From Verrucomicrobiaceae bacterium (GTDB lineage Bacteria; Verrucomicrobiota; Verrucomicrobiia; Chthoniobacterales; JAATET01), in contig JAIYAZ010000068.1 of assembly GCA_027488755.1 (NCBI GenBank), positions 41,660 through 105,659 on the forward strand: a stretch of 64,000 bases of DNA, given 5' to 3'. The notes below the pieces were generated by a model. It ran no database searches. It saw only the letters and a list, made by a program, of their open reading frames with translations, and had not been told where the DNA came from. Below are positions 36,899 to 45,932 of this stretch, one piece after another. A program made the position numbers and the translations under genes. How positions within the stretch are numbered: the stretch's first letter is position 1; each line of letters begins with the position of its first letter.

Positions 36899-38382
36899 GG
36901 CACGCGGGCGGCGAACACGAGGACGCCGGGGCGGATTTCGTAGGGCGTGAAGGGGGCGAATTCCGCAACGGCGCCGACCTGCTCGGGGCCGACGAGGAGG
37001 AGGCCGGGCGGCCAGGTGGCGGGCGGCTGCGTCCAGAATCCGGCGGCGTGGCGGCGGAGGGTCCAGGGGAGGGGCCAGTAGTCGCGGGCGAGGACGCTGA
37101 CGGTGGTGCCGGGCGCGGCGGCGAGGAGACTTTCCAGCCGGCGGAGGTCGAGGCTGGTGGGAGCGTAGGCGAGGGGATTGGCGGGGGAGACGGCGGCGTC
37201 GCCGCGGGTGCGTTGGAGGGTTTCGGTGAGGAGGAGGGCGGCGGCGGCGGAGAGGATGCCGACGGCGGCGGCGCGGGGAAGGCGGGGGGTGGCGAGCAGG
37301 CGGGCGACGCCGAGCCCGGCGAGGAGGACGAGGGGGAGGGCGACGGGGAGGATGAGCCAGGGGGTTTTGTAGGGCAGGGCGAAGAAGAAGGCGGCGAGGA
37401 GCGCGGCGGCGAGGGTGAGGCGGCGGGGCAGGTCGTCGTGGCGGTGGGTCCAGGCGCCGAGGGCGGCGAAGGCGAGGAGCAGTCCGCCGCTCCAGGGGAG
37501 GCCGACGGCGGCGGGCGCGGCGAACCAGGCGAGGTATTGCCACCAGGGATATTCGTGGGCGGAGCCGAAGCCGCGGGCGAGTTGGGGGGCGACGGCGCGG
37601 GCGAGGTCGAGAGCGCGGTCGGGGTGGCGGAAACCGTCGCTGTAGAGGGTGAAGACGACGGCGACGGCGGCGAGCAGGCCAGCGGCGAGGCCGGGCAGAA
37701 GCTGGCGCGGGGCGGGCGCGCGGCCGGGGAGGAACGCGGCGGCGAGAATGACGAGGATCGGCGCGGCGGTTTCCTTCGTGGCGAGCATGAGGCCGGCGAC
37801 GAGGCCCCAGCCGAGCGCGAGGGGGAGGCGGGCGGTGGTGCGCCAGCGCAGGAAGAGGAGGAGCCAGGCGGCGGTGAGGAGCACGAGGAGGGACTCGTGG
37901 ATGAAGATGCCGGAGTAGTAGACGTAGGGCGCGGCGAGGGCGACGAAGGCTCCGGCGGCGAGGGCGGCGGTGAGGCCGAGGGTGGGGGCGAAGGCGACGA
38001 GGAGGGCGGCGAGGGCGGCGCCGGCGAGCAGGGGGATGAGCCGGAGCGGGGCGGCCTCCATGGCGGCGAAGGAGGGGACGCCCTGCGCGCGGAGGGAGGC
38101 GGCGGCGAGGAGGAAGAGCGTGGGGCCGTGGTGGTCGTGGACGCGGTAGACGAAGTCCTGCCCGCGGAGGATTTCGCCGACGAGGAAGGCGTTGTTGGCC
38201 TCGTCCATGTGGATGGGGCGGGAGTCGAGGTCGGGCCAGCGGAGCCCGAGGGCGAGCAGGGCGAGGAGGCCCGCCGCCACCACCGCGCCCACGCTCCGGC
38301 TGCCCGGGACGACCCGGGGGAGGATGCCCATGCCGGCGGGGCCGGCAACGGGGGAGACGGAAGGGGACGCGGCGGCGTTCAC
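36895..38382 (-). CDS. Polytopic membrane glycosyltransferase-like protein (Agl23/TIGR03663-type)
   Basis: 495 residues with roughly 11-12 hydrophobic helices. After the first helix comes [15 protein letters not shown], the acidic luminal motif of GT-C type lipid-linked glycosyltransferases, and [29 protein letters not shown] and [13 protein letters not shown] follow, then a C-terminal soluble part of about 110 residues. The pattern resembles the Agl23 (TIGR03663) group, placed near flippase or N-glycosylation functions in archaea. Biochemical role in bacteria is not known to me. Ends inside the apbE start; begins 10 bp after the discoidin-like gene. Confidence 0.75.
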   Translation of the reverse strand: MNAAASPSVSPVAGPAGMGILPRVVPGSRSVGAVVAAGLLALLALGLRWPDLDSRPIHMDEANNAFLVGEILRGQDFVYRVHDHHGPTLFLLAAASLRAQGVPSFAAMEAAPLRLIPLLAGAALAALLVAFAPTLGLTAALAAGAFVALAAPYVYYSGIFIHESLLVLLTAAWLLLFLRWRTTARLPLALGWGLVAGLMLATKETAAPILVILAAAFLPGRAPAPRQLLPGLAAGLLAAVAVVFTLYSDGFRHPDRALDLARAVAPQLARGFGSAHEYPWWQYLAWFAAPAAVGLPWSGGLLLAFAALGAWTHRHDDLPRRLTLAAALLAAFFFALPYKTPWLILPVALPLVLLAGLGVARLLATPRLPRAAAVGILSAAAALLLTETLQRTRGDAAVSPANPLAYAPTSLDLRRLESLLAAAPGTTVSVLARDYWPLPWTLRRHAAGFWTQPPATWPPGLLLVGPEQVGAVAEFAPFTPYEIRPGVLVFAARVP

Positions 38383-38392
38383 GGGAAAAGCA

Positions 38393-39049
38393 TCAGGGCA
38401 CGGGGGTGCCCCAGACTTCGACTTCGAGGTAGTGGTTGAGGGAGTTGGCGGTGTTACCCTGGCTGGAGAGGCGGACGTAGCGGGCCTTGGTGCCCCTGGC
38501 GTCGATGAGGCGGCCTTCGTAGGTGTCGACGTAGTTGAAGTCCTTGCCGGCGCCGAGGCCGACGAGGTTTTTCGTGTCGTTGTTAAAGAGGGTGGTGACG
38601 CCGGAGATGAAGTCGGGGTCGTCGGAGACCTGGACGACGACGCCGAGGTAGACGCGGGCCTGGGCGTGGAAGTGCCACACGAGGATGGCGTCGAGGGTGG
38701 CGGGCTGGCCGAGGTCGATCTGGATCCACTGGGTGCCGCCGGGGAGTTCGACGTAGGAGCCTTCGACGCTGTCCTTGTCGCCGTCGGTGATCATTTCAAA
38801 GTCGCCGAGGAGGGGCTCGGTGGCGCTGCTGGTGACTTCGCGGCCGGCGGCGAGATTTTTCGCGGTGGCGGCGACGAGGAAGTCGGGGCGTTTGCCGGGG
38901 CGAACGGGCTCGAGGTTGGCGACGTTGACGGGCTGGGCGGTGCCGATGATGACGGGCTTGGGGAGTTCGGTGGCGAGGGGGACCTTGTCCTGCGCGACGA
39001 GGGGCGCGGCGAGGGCGAGGACGGGGAGGAGGAGGGCGGGGAGTTTCAT
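38393..39049 (-). CDS. Secreted discoidin-like (F5/8 type C) domain protein
   Basis: 218 residues with a signal peptide (MKLPALLLPVLALAAPLVAQ). A jelly-roll domain covers about 70-218: TDGDKDSVEGSYVELPGG, WIQIDLGQPATLDAILVWH, YVDTYEGRLIDARGTKARYVRL and HYLEVEVWG. This is the galactose-binding-like fold used for glycan binding, with no catalytic part. It lies 3 bp after a secreted Gfo/Idh gene and may bind the same glycan substrate or partner in the periplasm (inference). Confidence 0.8.
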   Translation of the reverse strand: MKLPALLLPVLALAAPLVAQDKVPLATELPKPVIIGTAQPVNVANLEPVRPGKRPDFLVAATAKNLAAGREVTSSATEPLLGDFEMITDGDKDSVEGSYVELPGGTQWIQIDLGQPATLDAILVWHFHAQARVYLGVVVQVSDDPDFISGVTTLFNNDTKNLVGLGAGKDFNYVDTYEGRLIDARGTKARYVRLSSQGNTANSLNHYLEVEVWGTPVP

Positions 39050-39052
39050 GGG

Positions 39053-40390
39053 CTAGATGATGGGCGTGTCGATGATGAGGCGCTGCTGGGTGAGGACGGC
39101 TTCGATGGCCTTGAAGACGGCGTATTCGCTGCGGAAGGCCTCGTCGGCGGGGCAGTTGAGTTTTCCCTTGCCGCGAACGGCCTGGAAAAAGTTTTCGAGG
39201 TGGTATTGGTGGATGGGTTTGTTGAGGACGATGGGGAGGTAGTAGGAGGCGAGGGCGGCGGTCTCGCGGGCGTCGGCCTTGGCGCCGTCGGCGGCGGGAG
39301 CGGGGGCTTCGCTGGCGCGGAGGTAACCCTGGCGGACGATGTCCTCCCAGGACGGGGCGGCGGCCTCGCGGTAGATGACGGTGAGGGCGGGGTTTTCGGA
39401 CATTTTGACGGTGCCCTGGGTGCCCATGAACTGCTCGAAGTAGCCGCCGCCGGCGCTGGTGGTGGTCTGGACCTGGTAGAAGGCGCGGAGGGTGGTGCCG
39501 TTGGGCCGGGCGAACTCGAAGATGGCCATGGCGTTATCGAACCACTCGTGGTTTTTGTAGAAATCGTTTCCGCCGCTGGCCATGACGACGGAGGGGTATT
39601 GGCCGAGGAACCAGTTGAAGATGTCGATCTGGTGGGCGCCGAGGTCGGAGAGCGGGCCGCCGCCGAATTTTTTGAACCAGCGCCAGTTTCGGAAGGTGTG
39701 CATGTCGCCGTAGCCGTAGTGGTCGAGGACGTCCTGCGGGATGGCGTATTTTTTGGGCCAGCCGAGGTCCTCGGTGACGGCGCGGTTCCACTGGGCCTGG
39801 GCGGCGGTGAGCTGGCCGGCGATCTGGAATTCGTTGAGCAGGCGGTCGCGGGCGAAGAGGTAGCGGGGGTTGCTGCGGCGCTGGTGGCCGATCTGGAGGA
39901 GTTTGCCGGTGTCGCGCATGGCCTCGACCATCGAGCGGGCGCCCTCGACGGTGTTGGACATCATTTTTTCGCAGTAGACGTGGAGGCCGGCGCGGAGGCA
40001 GGCGATGGAGTGCGGGGCGTGGAAGAAATCGGGGGTGGCGACGATGACGGCGTCGAGGTCCTTTTCCTTGGCGAGCATTTCGTCGAGGTCGGCGTAGGCG
40101 TTCGGGTTGAGGCCGCTGGACTTGAGGAGGCGCTGGCCGTAGGTGCGGGCGTATTCCCAGATGTCGCAGAGGGCGACGATTTGGACGCCGGGGATTTTGA
40201 GGAGGGATTCGACGAGCACGCGGCCCTGGGCGCCGAAGCCGACGATGGCGATGCGGAGGGGCTTTTCGCCGGAGCCGGTGGGGTTCGCGAAGAGGGCGGG
40301 TCCGCTCGCGAGGGTGAGGGCGGCGGTGGCGGCGGAGCCAATGAGGAAGCGGCGGCGGGAGAGGGCGGGGGCGGGGGACGCGGGGGTCAT
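39053..40390 (-). CDS. Tat-exported Gfo/Idh/MocA-family oxidoreductase
   Basis: 445 residues. The N-terminus is a twin-arginine signal (SRRRFLIGSAATAAL), so the folded enzyme with its cofactor should be exported to the periplasm. Rossmann motif IAIVGFGAQGRVLVESL, VIVATPDFFHAPHSIACLRAG, VYCEKMMSNTVEGAR (family EKP motif is EKM here) and the C-terminal domain with GGGPLSDLGAHQIDIFNWFL. Exported Gfo/Idh proteins with tightly held NAD(P) are typical of Verrucomicrobiota and Planctomycetota. The start overlaps the DoxX-like stop by 4 bp. Confidence 0.9.
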   Translation of the reverse strand: MTPASPAPALSRRRFLIGSAATAALTLASGPALFANPTGSGEKPLRIAIVGFGAQGRVLVESLLKIPGVQIVALCDIWEYARTYGQRLLKSSGLNPNAYADLDEMLAKEKDLDAVIVATPDFFHAPHSIACLRAGLHVYCEKMMSNTVEGARSMVEAMRDTGKLLQIGHQRRSNPRYLFARDRLLNEFQIAGQLTAAQAQWNRAVTEDLGWPKKYAIPQDVLDHYGYGDMHTFRNWRWFKKFGGGPLSDLGAHQIDIFNWFLGQYPSVVMASGGNDFYKNHEWFDNAMAIFEFARPNGTTLRAFYQVQTTTSAGGGYFEQFMGTQGTVKMSENPALTVIYREAAAPSWEDIVRQGYLRASEAPAPAADGAKADARETAALASYYLPIVLNKPIHQYHLENFFQAVRGKGKLNCPADEAFRSEYAVFKAIEAVLTQQRLIIDTPII

Positions 40391-40911
40391 TTGCGGGTGA
40401 GGGCGAAGCGGTTTTGGTCCACGAGGGTGAGGGCGAAAGCGATGAGGCCGAGGTGGAGGGCGAGCCAGGAGACGCCTTCGTCCTGGCCGATGAGCATGAG
40501 GCCGAAGGTGAGGACGGTGTAGAGGATGGCCATGAGGGCAAGGGTCAGGCGGGTCTGGACGCCGAGGAGGAGGGCGAGGCCGAGGAGGATGAGGGCGGGG
40601 CCGAGCGCAGGGTAGAAGAGGTCGGCGAGGAATTCCGGGAGGAGGGGCTGGCCCGCGAACTTGGTTTTGAGCGTCTCGGGGAGGGCGTGGTAGTGCGAGA
40701 AACCGTAGACCTTGTGTTCGACGCTGAGCATGGCGCCGGAGGCGTCGGGCATTCCGGTGGCGTCGAGGAGGGGTTCCTCAACGTTGACCTTGCCGGAGAA
40801 TTTTTCGATGCCGGCGACGAGGGCGCGGAAGCCGAGCCAGAGGCGGAGGCAGAGGAAGGCGAGGTTCGGCCCGGTGAGGCCGAGGACTTTGGCGGGGGTG
40901 GAGTCGCTCAT
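40387..40911 (-). CDS. DoxX-like membrane protein
   Basis: 174 residues with about four membrane helices: LAFLCLRLWLGFRALVAGIEKF, then a loop of about 50 residues, ALILLGLALLLGV, LTLALMAILYTVLTFGLMLI and WLALHLGLIAFALTL. The helix pattern with LRLWLG...GIEKF is DoxX-like. DoxX/DoxD relatives take part in quinone-linked oxidation in some organisms. Here it sits between the exported Gfo/Idh gene and the ThuA-HEAT gene, overlapping both by 4 bp, so a role in passing electrons from sugar oxidation to quinones is conceivable but unproven. Confidence 0.75.
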   Translation of the reverse strand: MSDSTPAKVLGLTGPNLAFLCLRLWLGFRALVAGIEKFSGKVNVEEPLLDATGMPDASGAMLSVEHKVYGFSHYHALPETLKTKFAGQPLLPEFLADLFYPALGPALILLGLALLLGVQTRLTLALMAILYTVLTFGLMLIGQDEGVSWLALHLGLIAFALTLVDQNRFALTRK

Positions 40912-43760
40912 GGGGTGGCGGGGGTGGTTGTCGAGGTGGCGGGGGTGGGGACGTCGAATTCCTTGAGGAAGGGGGCGGAGTTTCGCGGGGGGAGCTGGCG
41001 GACGGCGGCGAGGATGGCGGCGCGTTCCTCGGGGCGGGTGGCGAGGGGCCAGGCGGCGCGGTAGAAAAGGACGCGCTGGCTGGCGCCGGTGGTGGGGTCG
41101 GCGCTGACGGTGTCGAGGAAGCCGCGGAGGGCGAGGATGCGTTCCTCGGTGGTGGGGGCGTTGCCGGCGGCGGCGAGGAGGAGTTCGCGGGAGCGGTCGG
41201 TGCGGGCGGCGGAGAGGGCGCGGAGGGCTTCGCGGCGGGCGTTGGGGTCGGGGGCCTGGAGGAGGGTGGCGAGGGTGTCGGCGGCCTCGGGGCTGTCGAT
41301 GAGGGAGAGGGCGCCAATGATTTCGGGGCGGAGGGCAAAGCCGGGCGGGTTGAGGAGGGCGGCGAGGCGGCGGGTGGCGTCGGCGCGGTCGGGGGTGGCG
41401 ACGGTGGCGTTGTAGAGGGCCTTGCGCCAGGCCTGGCGGACGCTGGAGCGGCTCTCGGCGGCGGTGGGGGCGAGGGCGAGGATGGCGGGGAGGGCGTCGG
41501 GTCCGGCGCAGGTGGCGAGGGCTTCGAAGGCGGCCTGGCGGAGGGCGGGGTCGGGGGTGGGGACGAGCGAGAGGGCGAGGGCGAAGGTGCGGGGGTGCTG
41601 TCGGGCGGCGAGGATGCCGAGGAGCTGGCGCTGGCTGGAGGGCGGGGTGCCGGGCGTTTCGAGCGCGGCGAGGAGGTCGGTGCCGGCGGCGGGTTGCGGG
41701 GTGGTGCGGAGGGCGGTTTCCGCGGCGGTGGCGAGGGTGCGGTCGGGGTTGGTGAGCAGCGCGATGAGGGTGGGGATGGTGGCGGGGGCGGCGCAGAGGC
41801 CGAGGCCGCGGATGGCGAGGGGGGCGAGTTCGGGCTGCGCGAGGGCGAGCTGGAGCAGGGGAAGGGCGGCGGCGGAGCGGGTTTCGCCGGCGGTGGCGGT
41901 GGCGACGCGGCGGGTGTCGGCGGGGAGGGAGGGGAAGCGGGCGGTGACGAGGGTGAGGCCGGCCGGGCCGCCGAGGCGGAGGAGTTCCTGCGTGGCGACG
42001 CGGCGGACGCGGGAATCGGGATCGGCGAGGAGCGGGGCGAGGGTGTCGACGGCGCCGGGGGCGGGCAGGCGGAGGAGGACGTTGGCGGCGGCGAGGCGGG
42101 TGGGGACGGACTGTTCGGCCGCGAGGAGGGGAAGGCTCTGGCGGAGGATGAGGCGGCGTTCGAAGGGGCGGAGGGGTTGGGCGGAGTCGGCGATGGCGAC
42201 CTGGGCGGCGGTGAGGAAGGCGGTGGCGAGGGCGGGGTCGTCGGGGTGGCGTTCGCGGAGGCGTTCGATCGGGCCGAGGGCGGGGCGGCCGAAGGAGGCG
42301 AGTGTGAGGAGGGCGGCCGCGCCGCGGTCGCTGAGCGGGAGGGAGATGAGGCGGGTGAGGGCGAGGGCGGTGACGCCGTCGGGGAAGCGGCGGAGGGCGT
42401 TGATGGCGTTGACGGCGTAGGGGTTGGCGGGGTCGAGCGCGAGGGGGAGGAGGGCGTCGCGGGCGGCGGGGGTGCCGAGCTGGGCGAGGGCGCGGGTGGC
42501 GGGGTCGGCGTCGATTTCGCGCCGGGCGAGGCGGGCGAGGGCGGGGACCTGGGCGTCGGTGAGGACGAGCGGGAGGGTGGCGTAGACGGTGAGGCGAACG
42601 GACTCGGGCGCGTCGGGTTTTTCCAGGAGCGCGACGAGGGCGGGGGCGGCTTCGGCGCGGACGCTGGCGGGGAAACGTCGGAGGAGGTCGCGGGCGGCGA
42701 GCATGCGGTCGGGCGGCTCGCCGAAGCGGTAGGTGGCGAGGGCGGCGACGGCGTCGGGGAGGAGGGTGGCGGCGCGGGCGGCGGATTTTTGCTGGAGGGT
42801 GGTTTTGTCGGCGGGGGCGAGGGCGGGGGCGGGCGGGGGGTTGAGCTTGGCGGAGGGGACGGCGTCGGCGGGGAGGTCGCCGAGGGCGAACTGGATGCCG
42901 TCGAGGAGGTGCTCGAGGACTTCGGGGGCGAAGAAGATATCCTCGCGGTGGCCGAGGGAGGTGTAGAAGACGCGGCCGCGGCCTTCGGGGCGGATCCAGC
43001 TGATGGCGAAGTCGTTGTCGGGGCGGATGAGGACTTTGGCGGGGCGCTGGTTTTCGGGCCGGCTCATGTCGAGGCTGAGCAGGACGCGCTGGCGGTCGCG
43101 GGAGTAGGGCTCGGGGGCGAGCTGGTAGATTTCCTCCTGGATCCAGAAGCCGGAGCGGTTGAAGGCCTGGTTGAGGGGGTGGGCGGGGTCGTCGAGTTTG
43201 ACGGCGACGGTGTCGCCGGAGCCCCAGGGGTGGTTGTGGAAGAGGCCGCCGATGAGGGCCTGGCCTTCGGGCCAGTCGGGGAAGTTGTCGGTGGCGGCGT
43301 GGAGGCCGACGACGCCCTTGCCGGCGGCGACGAAGTCAAGGAGGGCGCGGCGGTGCGCGGGGTCGGCGAAGCGGAGGCGGGTGGTGTTGTTGAAGACGAT
43401 GGCGTCGTAGCGGCGGAGATTCGCGGGGTCGAAGGCGGCCATGTCGTCGCGGACGTCGGCGGAGTAGGCGGCGGTGCGTTCGCCGAGGCGCTGGAGGGCG
43501 GTGTTCGCGACGGGGATGGAGGTGTGCACGAAGCCTTCGGTGCGGTCGAAGATGAGGACGCGGCGGGGTTGCTTCGGTTTGGCGGTGGCGGCGGCGGGGA
43601 GGGCGGCCTCGATGCGGGCGAGTTGTTCGGGGGTGGGGGGCAGGAGCCGGGCGTCGCGGGTGGGCGACTGGCCGTCGGGGCGGGGCGTGGGCTTGGGGCT
43701 CTGGGCGGCGAGCGGGAGGGCGGCCAGCAGGGCGAGGAGGGGAAGCAGGGGGCGCAGCAT
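40908..43760 (-). CDS. Secreted ThuA-domain protein fused to a long HEAT-repeat region
   Basis: 950 residues from ATG 43760, the first codon of a clean signal peptide (MLRPLLPLLALLAALPLAAQ). A ThuA-like class I amidotransferase fold covers about 60-300: VLIFDRTEGFVHTSIP, YDAIVFNNTTRL, GKGVVGLHAATDNF and GRVFYTSLGHREDIF. From about 345 to 930 the chain is alpha-helical with at least ten HEAT/Armadillo-like repeats rich in Ala, Leu and Arg (RVRRVATQELLRLGG). The repeats probably form a protein- or glycan-binding solenoid. ThuA proteins are linked to disaccharide and keto-sugar use; the reaction is not established. Confidence 0.85.
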   Translation of the reverse strand: MLRPLLPLLALLAALPLAAQSPKPTPRPDGQSPTRDARLLPPTPEQLARIEAALPAAATAKPKQPRRVLIFDRTEGFVHTSIPVANTALQRLGERTAAYSADVRDDMAAFDPANLRRYDAIVFNNTTRLRFADPAHRRALLDFVAAGKGVVGLHAATDNFPDWPEGQALIGGLFHNHPWGSGDTVAVKLDDPAHPLNQAFNRSGFWIQEEIYQLAPEPYSRDRQRVLLSLDMSRPENQRPAKVLIRPDNDFAISWIRPEGRGRVFYTSLGHREDIFFAPEVLEHLLDGIQFALGDLPADAVPSAKLNPPPAPALAPADKTTLQQKSAARAATLLPDAVAALATYRFGEPPDRMLAARDLLRRFPASVRAEAAPALVALLEKPDAPESVRLTVYATLPLVLTDAQVPALARLARREIDADPATRALAQLGTPAARDALLPLALDPANPYAVNAINALRRFPDGVTALALTRLISLPLSDRGAAALLTLASFGRPALGPIERLRERHPDDPALATAFLTAAQVAIADSAQPLRPFERRLILRQSLPLLAAEQSVPTRLAAANVLLRLPAPGAVDTLAPLLADPDSRVRRVATQELLRLGGPAGLTLVTARFPSLPADTRRVATATAGETRSAAALPLLQLALAQPELAPLAIRGLGLCAAPATIPTLIALLTNPDRTLATAAETALRTTPQPAAGTDLLAALETPGTPPSSQRQLLGILAARQHPRTFALALSLVPTPDPALRQAAFEALATCAGPDALPAILALAPTAAESRSSVRQAWRKALYNATVATPDRADATRRLAALLNPPGFALRPEIIGALSLIDSPEAADTLATLLQAPDPNARREALRALSAARTDRSRELLLAAAGNAPTTEERILALRGFLDTVSADPTTGASQRVLFYRAAWPLATRPEERAAILAAVRQLPPRNSAPFLKEFDVPTPATSTTTPATP

Positions 43761-43771
43761 GGGGGAGGGGG

Positions 43772-44491
43772 TCAGTCTTCGAGGGGGACGAGCCAGAGGT
43801 TGCGGAAGCGGACGGTTTCGCGGTGGTCCTGGAGGACGAGGGGAAGGGCGTCGGGGTGGGGGGCGTAGGGGGGATTTTTGCGGTGGGCGGTGGGGCCGGT
43901 GAGGATGGCGCGGTCCTGGACGCGGACGCCGTTGAAGTCGAGAGTGACGGTGGCGGGGCGGAGGAGGGTGCCGTCGGCGCGGAATTTCGGGCGGCGAAAT
44001 TCGAGGTCGTAGGATTGCCACTGGCCGGGGGGGCGGATGGGGTTGGCGGTGGGCGGGTGCTGGCCGTAGATGGCGCCGGCCATGCCGTCGGCGTAGGTGC
44101 GGTTTTCGTGGGTGTCGAGGACCTGCACTTCGTAGAGGCCCATGAGGAAGATGCCGCTGTTGCCGCGGTTCTGGCCGTCTTTCAGACCGGGGCCGGGGGG
44201 CGTCCACCACTCGACGTGGAGGCGGCAGGAGCCGAAGGCGGCGCGGCTGACGAGGTTGCCGGCCTTGGGGGTGACTTCGAGGGTGCCGTCGCGGAGGGTC
44301 CAGCGGGTGGGGCGCCAGGCGGAGAGGTCGTGGCCGTCGAAGAGGATGATGGCGCCGGGGGGCGGCGGGGCGGGCTGGAAGGGAGCGGGGGCGACGACGG
44401 GGGGGAGCGGGCGATCCGGCGCGTGGATCGGCCAGGGCGTCGCGGCCGGGCTGGCGGCGGCGAGGAGCGGGAGCAGGAGGAGGGGGATCAT
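43772..44491 (-). CDS. Secreted DUF1080 protein (3-keto-disaccharide hydrolase family)
   Basis: 239 residues with a signal peptide of about 20. Family motifs: IILFDGHDLSAWRP, WTLRDGTLEVTPKAGNLVS, LHVEWWTPPG, NRGNSGIFLMGLYEVQVLDT and GQWQSYDLEFRRP, all typical of the DUF1080 concanavalin-like beta-sandwich. Some members are described as hydrolysing 3-keto-glycosides. Placement 11 bp before the ThuA-HEAT gene and overlapping an exported Gfo/Idh gene by 4 bp supports this view. The residues for catalysis are not certain. Confidence 0.88.
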   Translation of the reverse strand: MIPLLLLPLLAAASPAATPWPIHAPDRPLPPVVAPAPFQPAPPPPGAIILFDGHDLSAWRPTRWTLRDGTLEVTPKAGNLVSRAAFGSCRLHVEWWTPPGPGLKDGQNRGNSGIFLMGLYEVQVLDTHENRTYADGMAGAIYGQHPPTANPIRPPGQWQSYDLEFRRPKFRADGTLLRPATVTLDFNGVRVQDRAILTGPTAHRKNPPYAPHPDALPLVLQDHRETVRFRNLWLVPLED

Positions 44492-45777
44492 CCGGGGAGG
44501 ACCCAGGGCGCGCGGTATTTGCGGACGAGGAAGCGCTCGACCTCGGGGGCGTCGATGGGGCGTTCGGCGGCGGCGTCCCAGCGGAAGTCGGCGACGCCGG
44601 AGCGGAAGGCGGCGTTGGCGAGGTGGGCGACACCGGCGACGCAGTGGCTTTGGGTGACGGGGGAGGTGACGGCGGTGCCGTCGCGGATGGCGTCGAAGTA
44701 GGCTTCGTAGTGGTCCCTGACGGGCATGGTGCGGTTGTTTTCCGCGAGGGCGAGGCGGCGGAGGGCTTCGTCGCTGGCTTCGAGGCTGCCGCGGTTCACG
44801 AGGATCCAGCCGTGTTCGCCCTGGAGGTAGACGCCGCCCTTGAAGCGGCTGGAGACTTCGATGACCTGGCCGTCGGGGTAGACGGCTTCGAAGGAGTAAT
44901 CGTAGGCGGTGTTGTAGACTCCGTGGAGTTCGAAGAGTTTGGCGTGGGCGTTGCGGATGGCGGCGGGGAACTGGTCGGCGACGCCGAGGGCAAGGGCGGC
45001 GATGTCGTAGTGGTGCTGGATCCAGTCGCCGAGCTGGCCGCAGCCGAAGGTGAAGTTCCAGCGCCAGTTGAAGTGGACGCGGGCGGGGTGGTAGGGCTCG
45101 AAGGCGGCGGGGCCGACCCAGAAGTCGTAGTCGAGGGCGGCGGGGACGGGGGCGGGGGTGAAGGGCGGGTTGAGCGCGGTGTTACCCGAGCCGGGCAGGC
45201 CGACGCAGACGCGGCGGATGCGGCCGAGGTGGCCCTGGCGCACGAGGTCCATGGCGCGCTGGAATTCGGCGGCGGAGCGCTGCTGGTTCCCGAGCTGGCA
45301 GGCGATGCCGGCGCGCTGCACGGCCATGACCATGGCGCGGCCTTCGGGGATGCTGGAGGCGAGGGGTTTCTCGCAGTAGACGTGTTTGCCGGCCTGGGCG
45401 GCGAAGATCACGGCGAGGCAGTGCCAGTGGTCGGGCGTGGAGATCCAGACGCCGTCGAGGTCGGGGCGGGCGAGGAGCTCGCGGAGGTCGCCGTAGGTGG
45501 CGCAGTTCGTGTTTTTGGCGGCGGCGTTGACGAGGCCGGCGGCCTTGGTGACGTGGTCGCGGTCGACGTCGCACACGGCGGTGACCTGCACGCCGTCGCG
45601 CCCGAGAACGCTCCGGAGGGAGGAGGTGCCTTTGTCGCCGACGCCGATGAAACCGAGGGTGATGCGGTTGGAGGGGGCGACGCCGCCGCCGAGGCCGAGC
45701 GTTTGCGCGCGGACGATCATGGGAAAGCCGACGACGGATCCGACGGCGGCGAGGCGGAGGAAGGCTCGGCGTTTCAT
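44488..45777 (-). CDS. Exported Gfo/Idh/MocA-family oxidoreductase (first gene of the run)
   Basis: 429 residues. Starts MKRRAFLRLAAVGSVVG, a Tat-like signal (RRAFLRLA) ending VRAQ. Rossmann motif GFIGVGDKGTSSLRSVL, VWISTPDHWHCLAVIFAAQAG, VYCEKPLASSIPEGRAM (catalytic Lys of EKP), then NQQRSAAEFQRAM and FGCGQLGDWIQHHYDIAAL in the C-terminal domain. Such exported enzymes probably oxidise or reduce glycosides in the periplasm. It begins the ten-gene minus-strand run; a 155-bp gap upstream holds a terminator and an inverted repeat. Confidence 0.9.
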   Translation of the reverse strand: MKRRAFLRLAAVGSVVGFPMIVRAQTLGLGGGVAPSNRITLGFIGVGDKGTSSLRSVLGRDGVQVTAVCDVDRDHVTKAAGLVNAAAKNTNCATYGDLRELLARPDLDGVWISTPDHWHCLAVIFAAQAGKHVYCEKPLASSIPEGRAMVMAVQRAGIACQLGNQQRSAAEFQRAMDLVRQGHLGRIRRVCVGLPGSGNTALNPPFTPAPVPAALDYDFWVGPAAFEPYHPARVHFNWRWNFTFGCGQLGDWIQHHYDIAALALGVADQFPAAIRNAHAKLFELHGVYNTAYDYSFEAVYPDGQVIEVSSRFKGGVYLQGEHGWILVNRGSLEASDEALRRLALAENNRTMPVRDHYEAYFDAIRDGTAVTSPVTQSHCVAGVAHLANAAFRSGVADFRWDAAAERPIDAPEVERFLVRKYRAPWVLPG

Positions 45778-45865
45778 GCGACGACTTGGGGGGACTGGTG
45801 GGGGGAACGGCGGGGACGAAAAAAGAGACGCGCGGGGGACGCGTCATGGGGGCAAAATTAACGGC

Positions 45866-45892
45866 AAAACCTCCCGCATTATTGCAGGTTTT
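45866..45892. promoter_or_regulatory. Inverted repeat upstream of the keto-sugar operon
   Basis: AAAACCT and AGGTTTT, a perfect 7-bp inverted repeat separated by 13 bp, 89 bp upstream of the first Gfo/Idh start. It lies in a locally A/T-rich stretch that would suit a promoter. An operator or an mRNA hairpin are both possible. Confidence 0.4.
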
Positions 45893-45908
45893 TGCGTATT
45901 TTTAGGAT

Positions 45909-45932
45909 AAAAACGTCACACCGCGGGGTGTG
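45909..45932 (-). terminator. Rho-independent terminator after the PAS-AraC gene
   Basis: On the minus strand CACACC-CCGC-GGTGTG forms a 6-bp stem directly after the TAA of the regulator gene, followed by ACG and five T. It separates the regulator from the Gfo/Idh operon downstream. Confidence 0.75.

Noticed and set aside
36033..38348. Very long open frame continuing upstream of the isomerase gene (about 770 extra codons)
   Set aside because: It is Pro/Ser/Arg-rich nonsense in the shadow of the ApbE and Agl23-like genes, caused by high G+C content. The isomerase has a good ATG at 36032.
40680..40760. DASGAM in the DoxX-like protein as an ApbE flavinylation site
   Set aside because: The known motif needs Thr or Ser after GA and a different spacing from Asp; here Met follows, so the match is weak.
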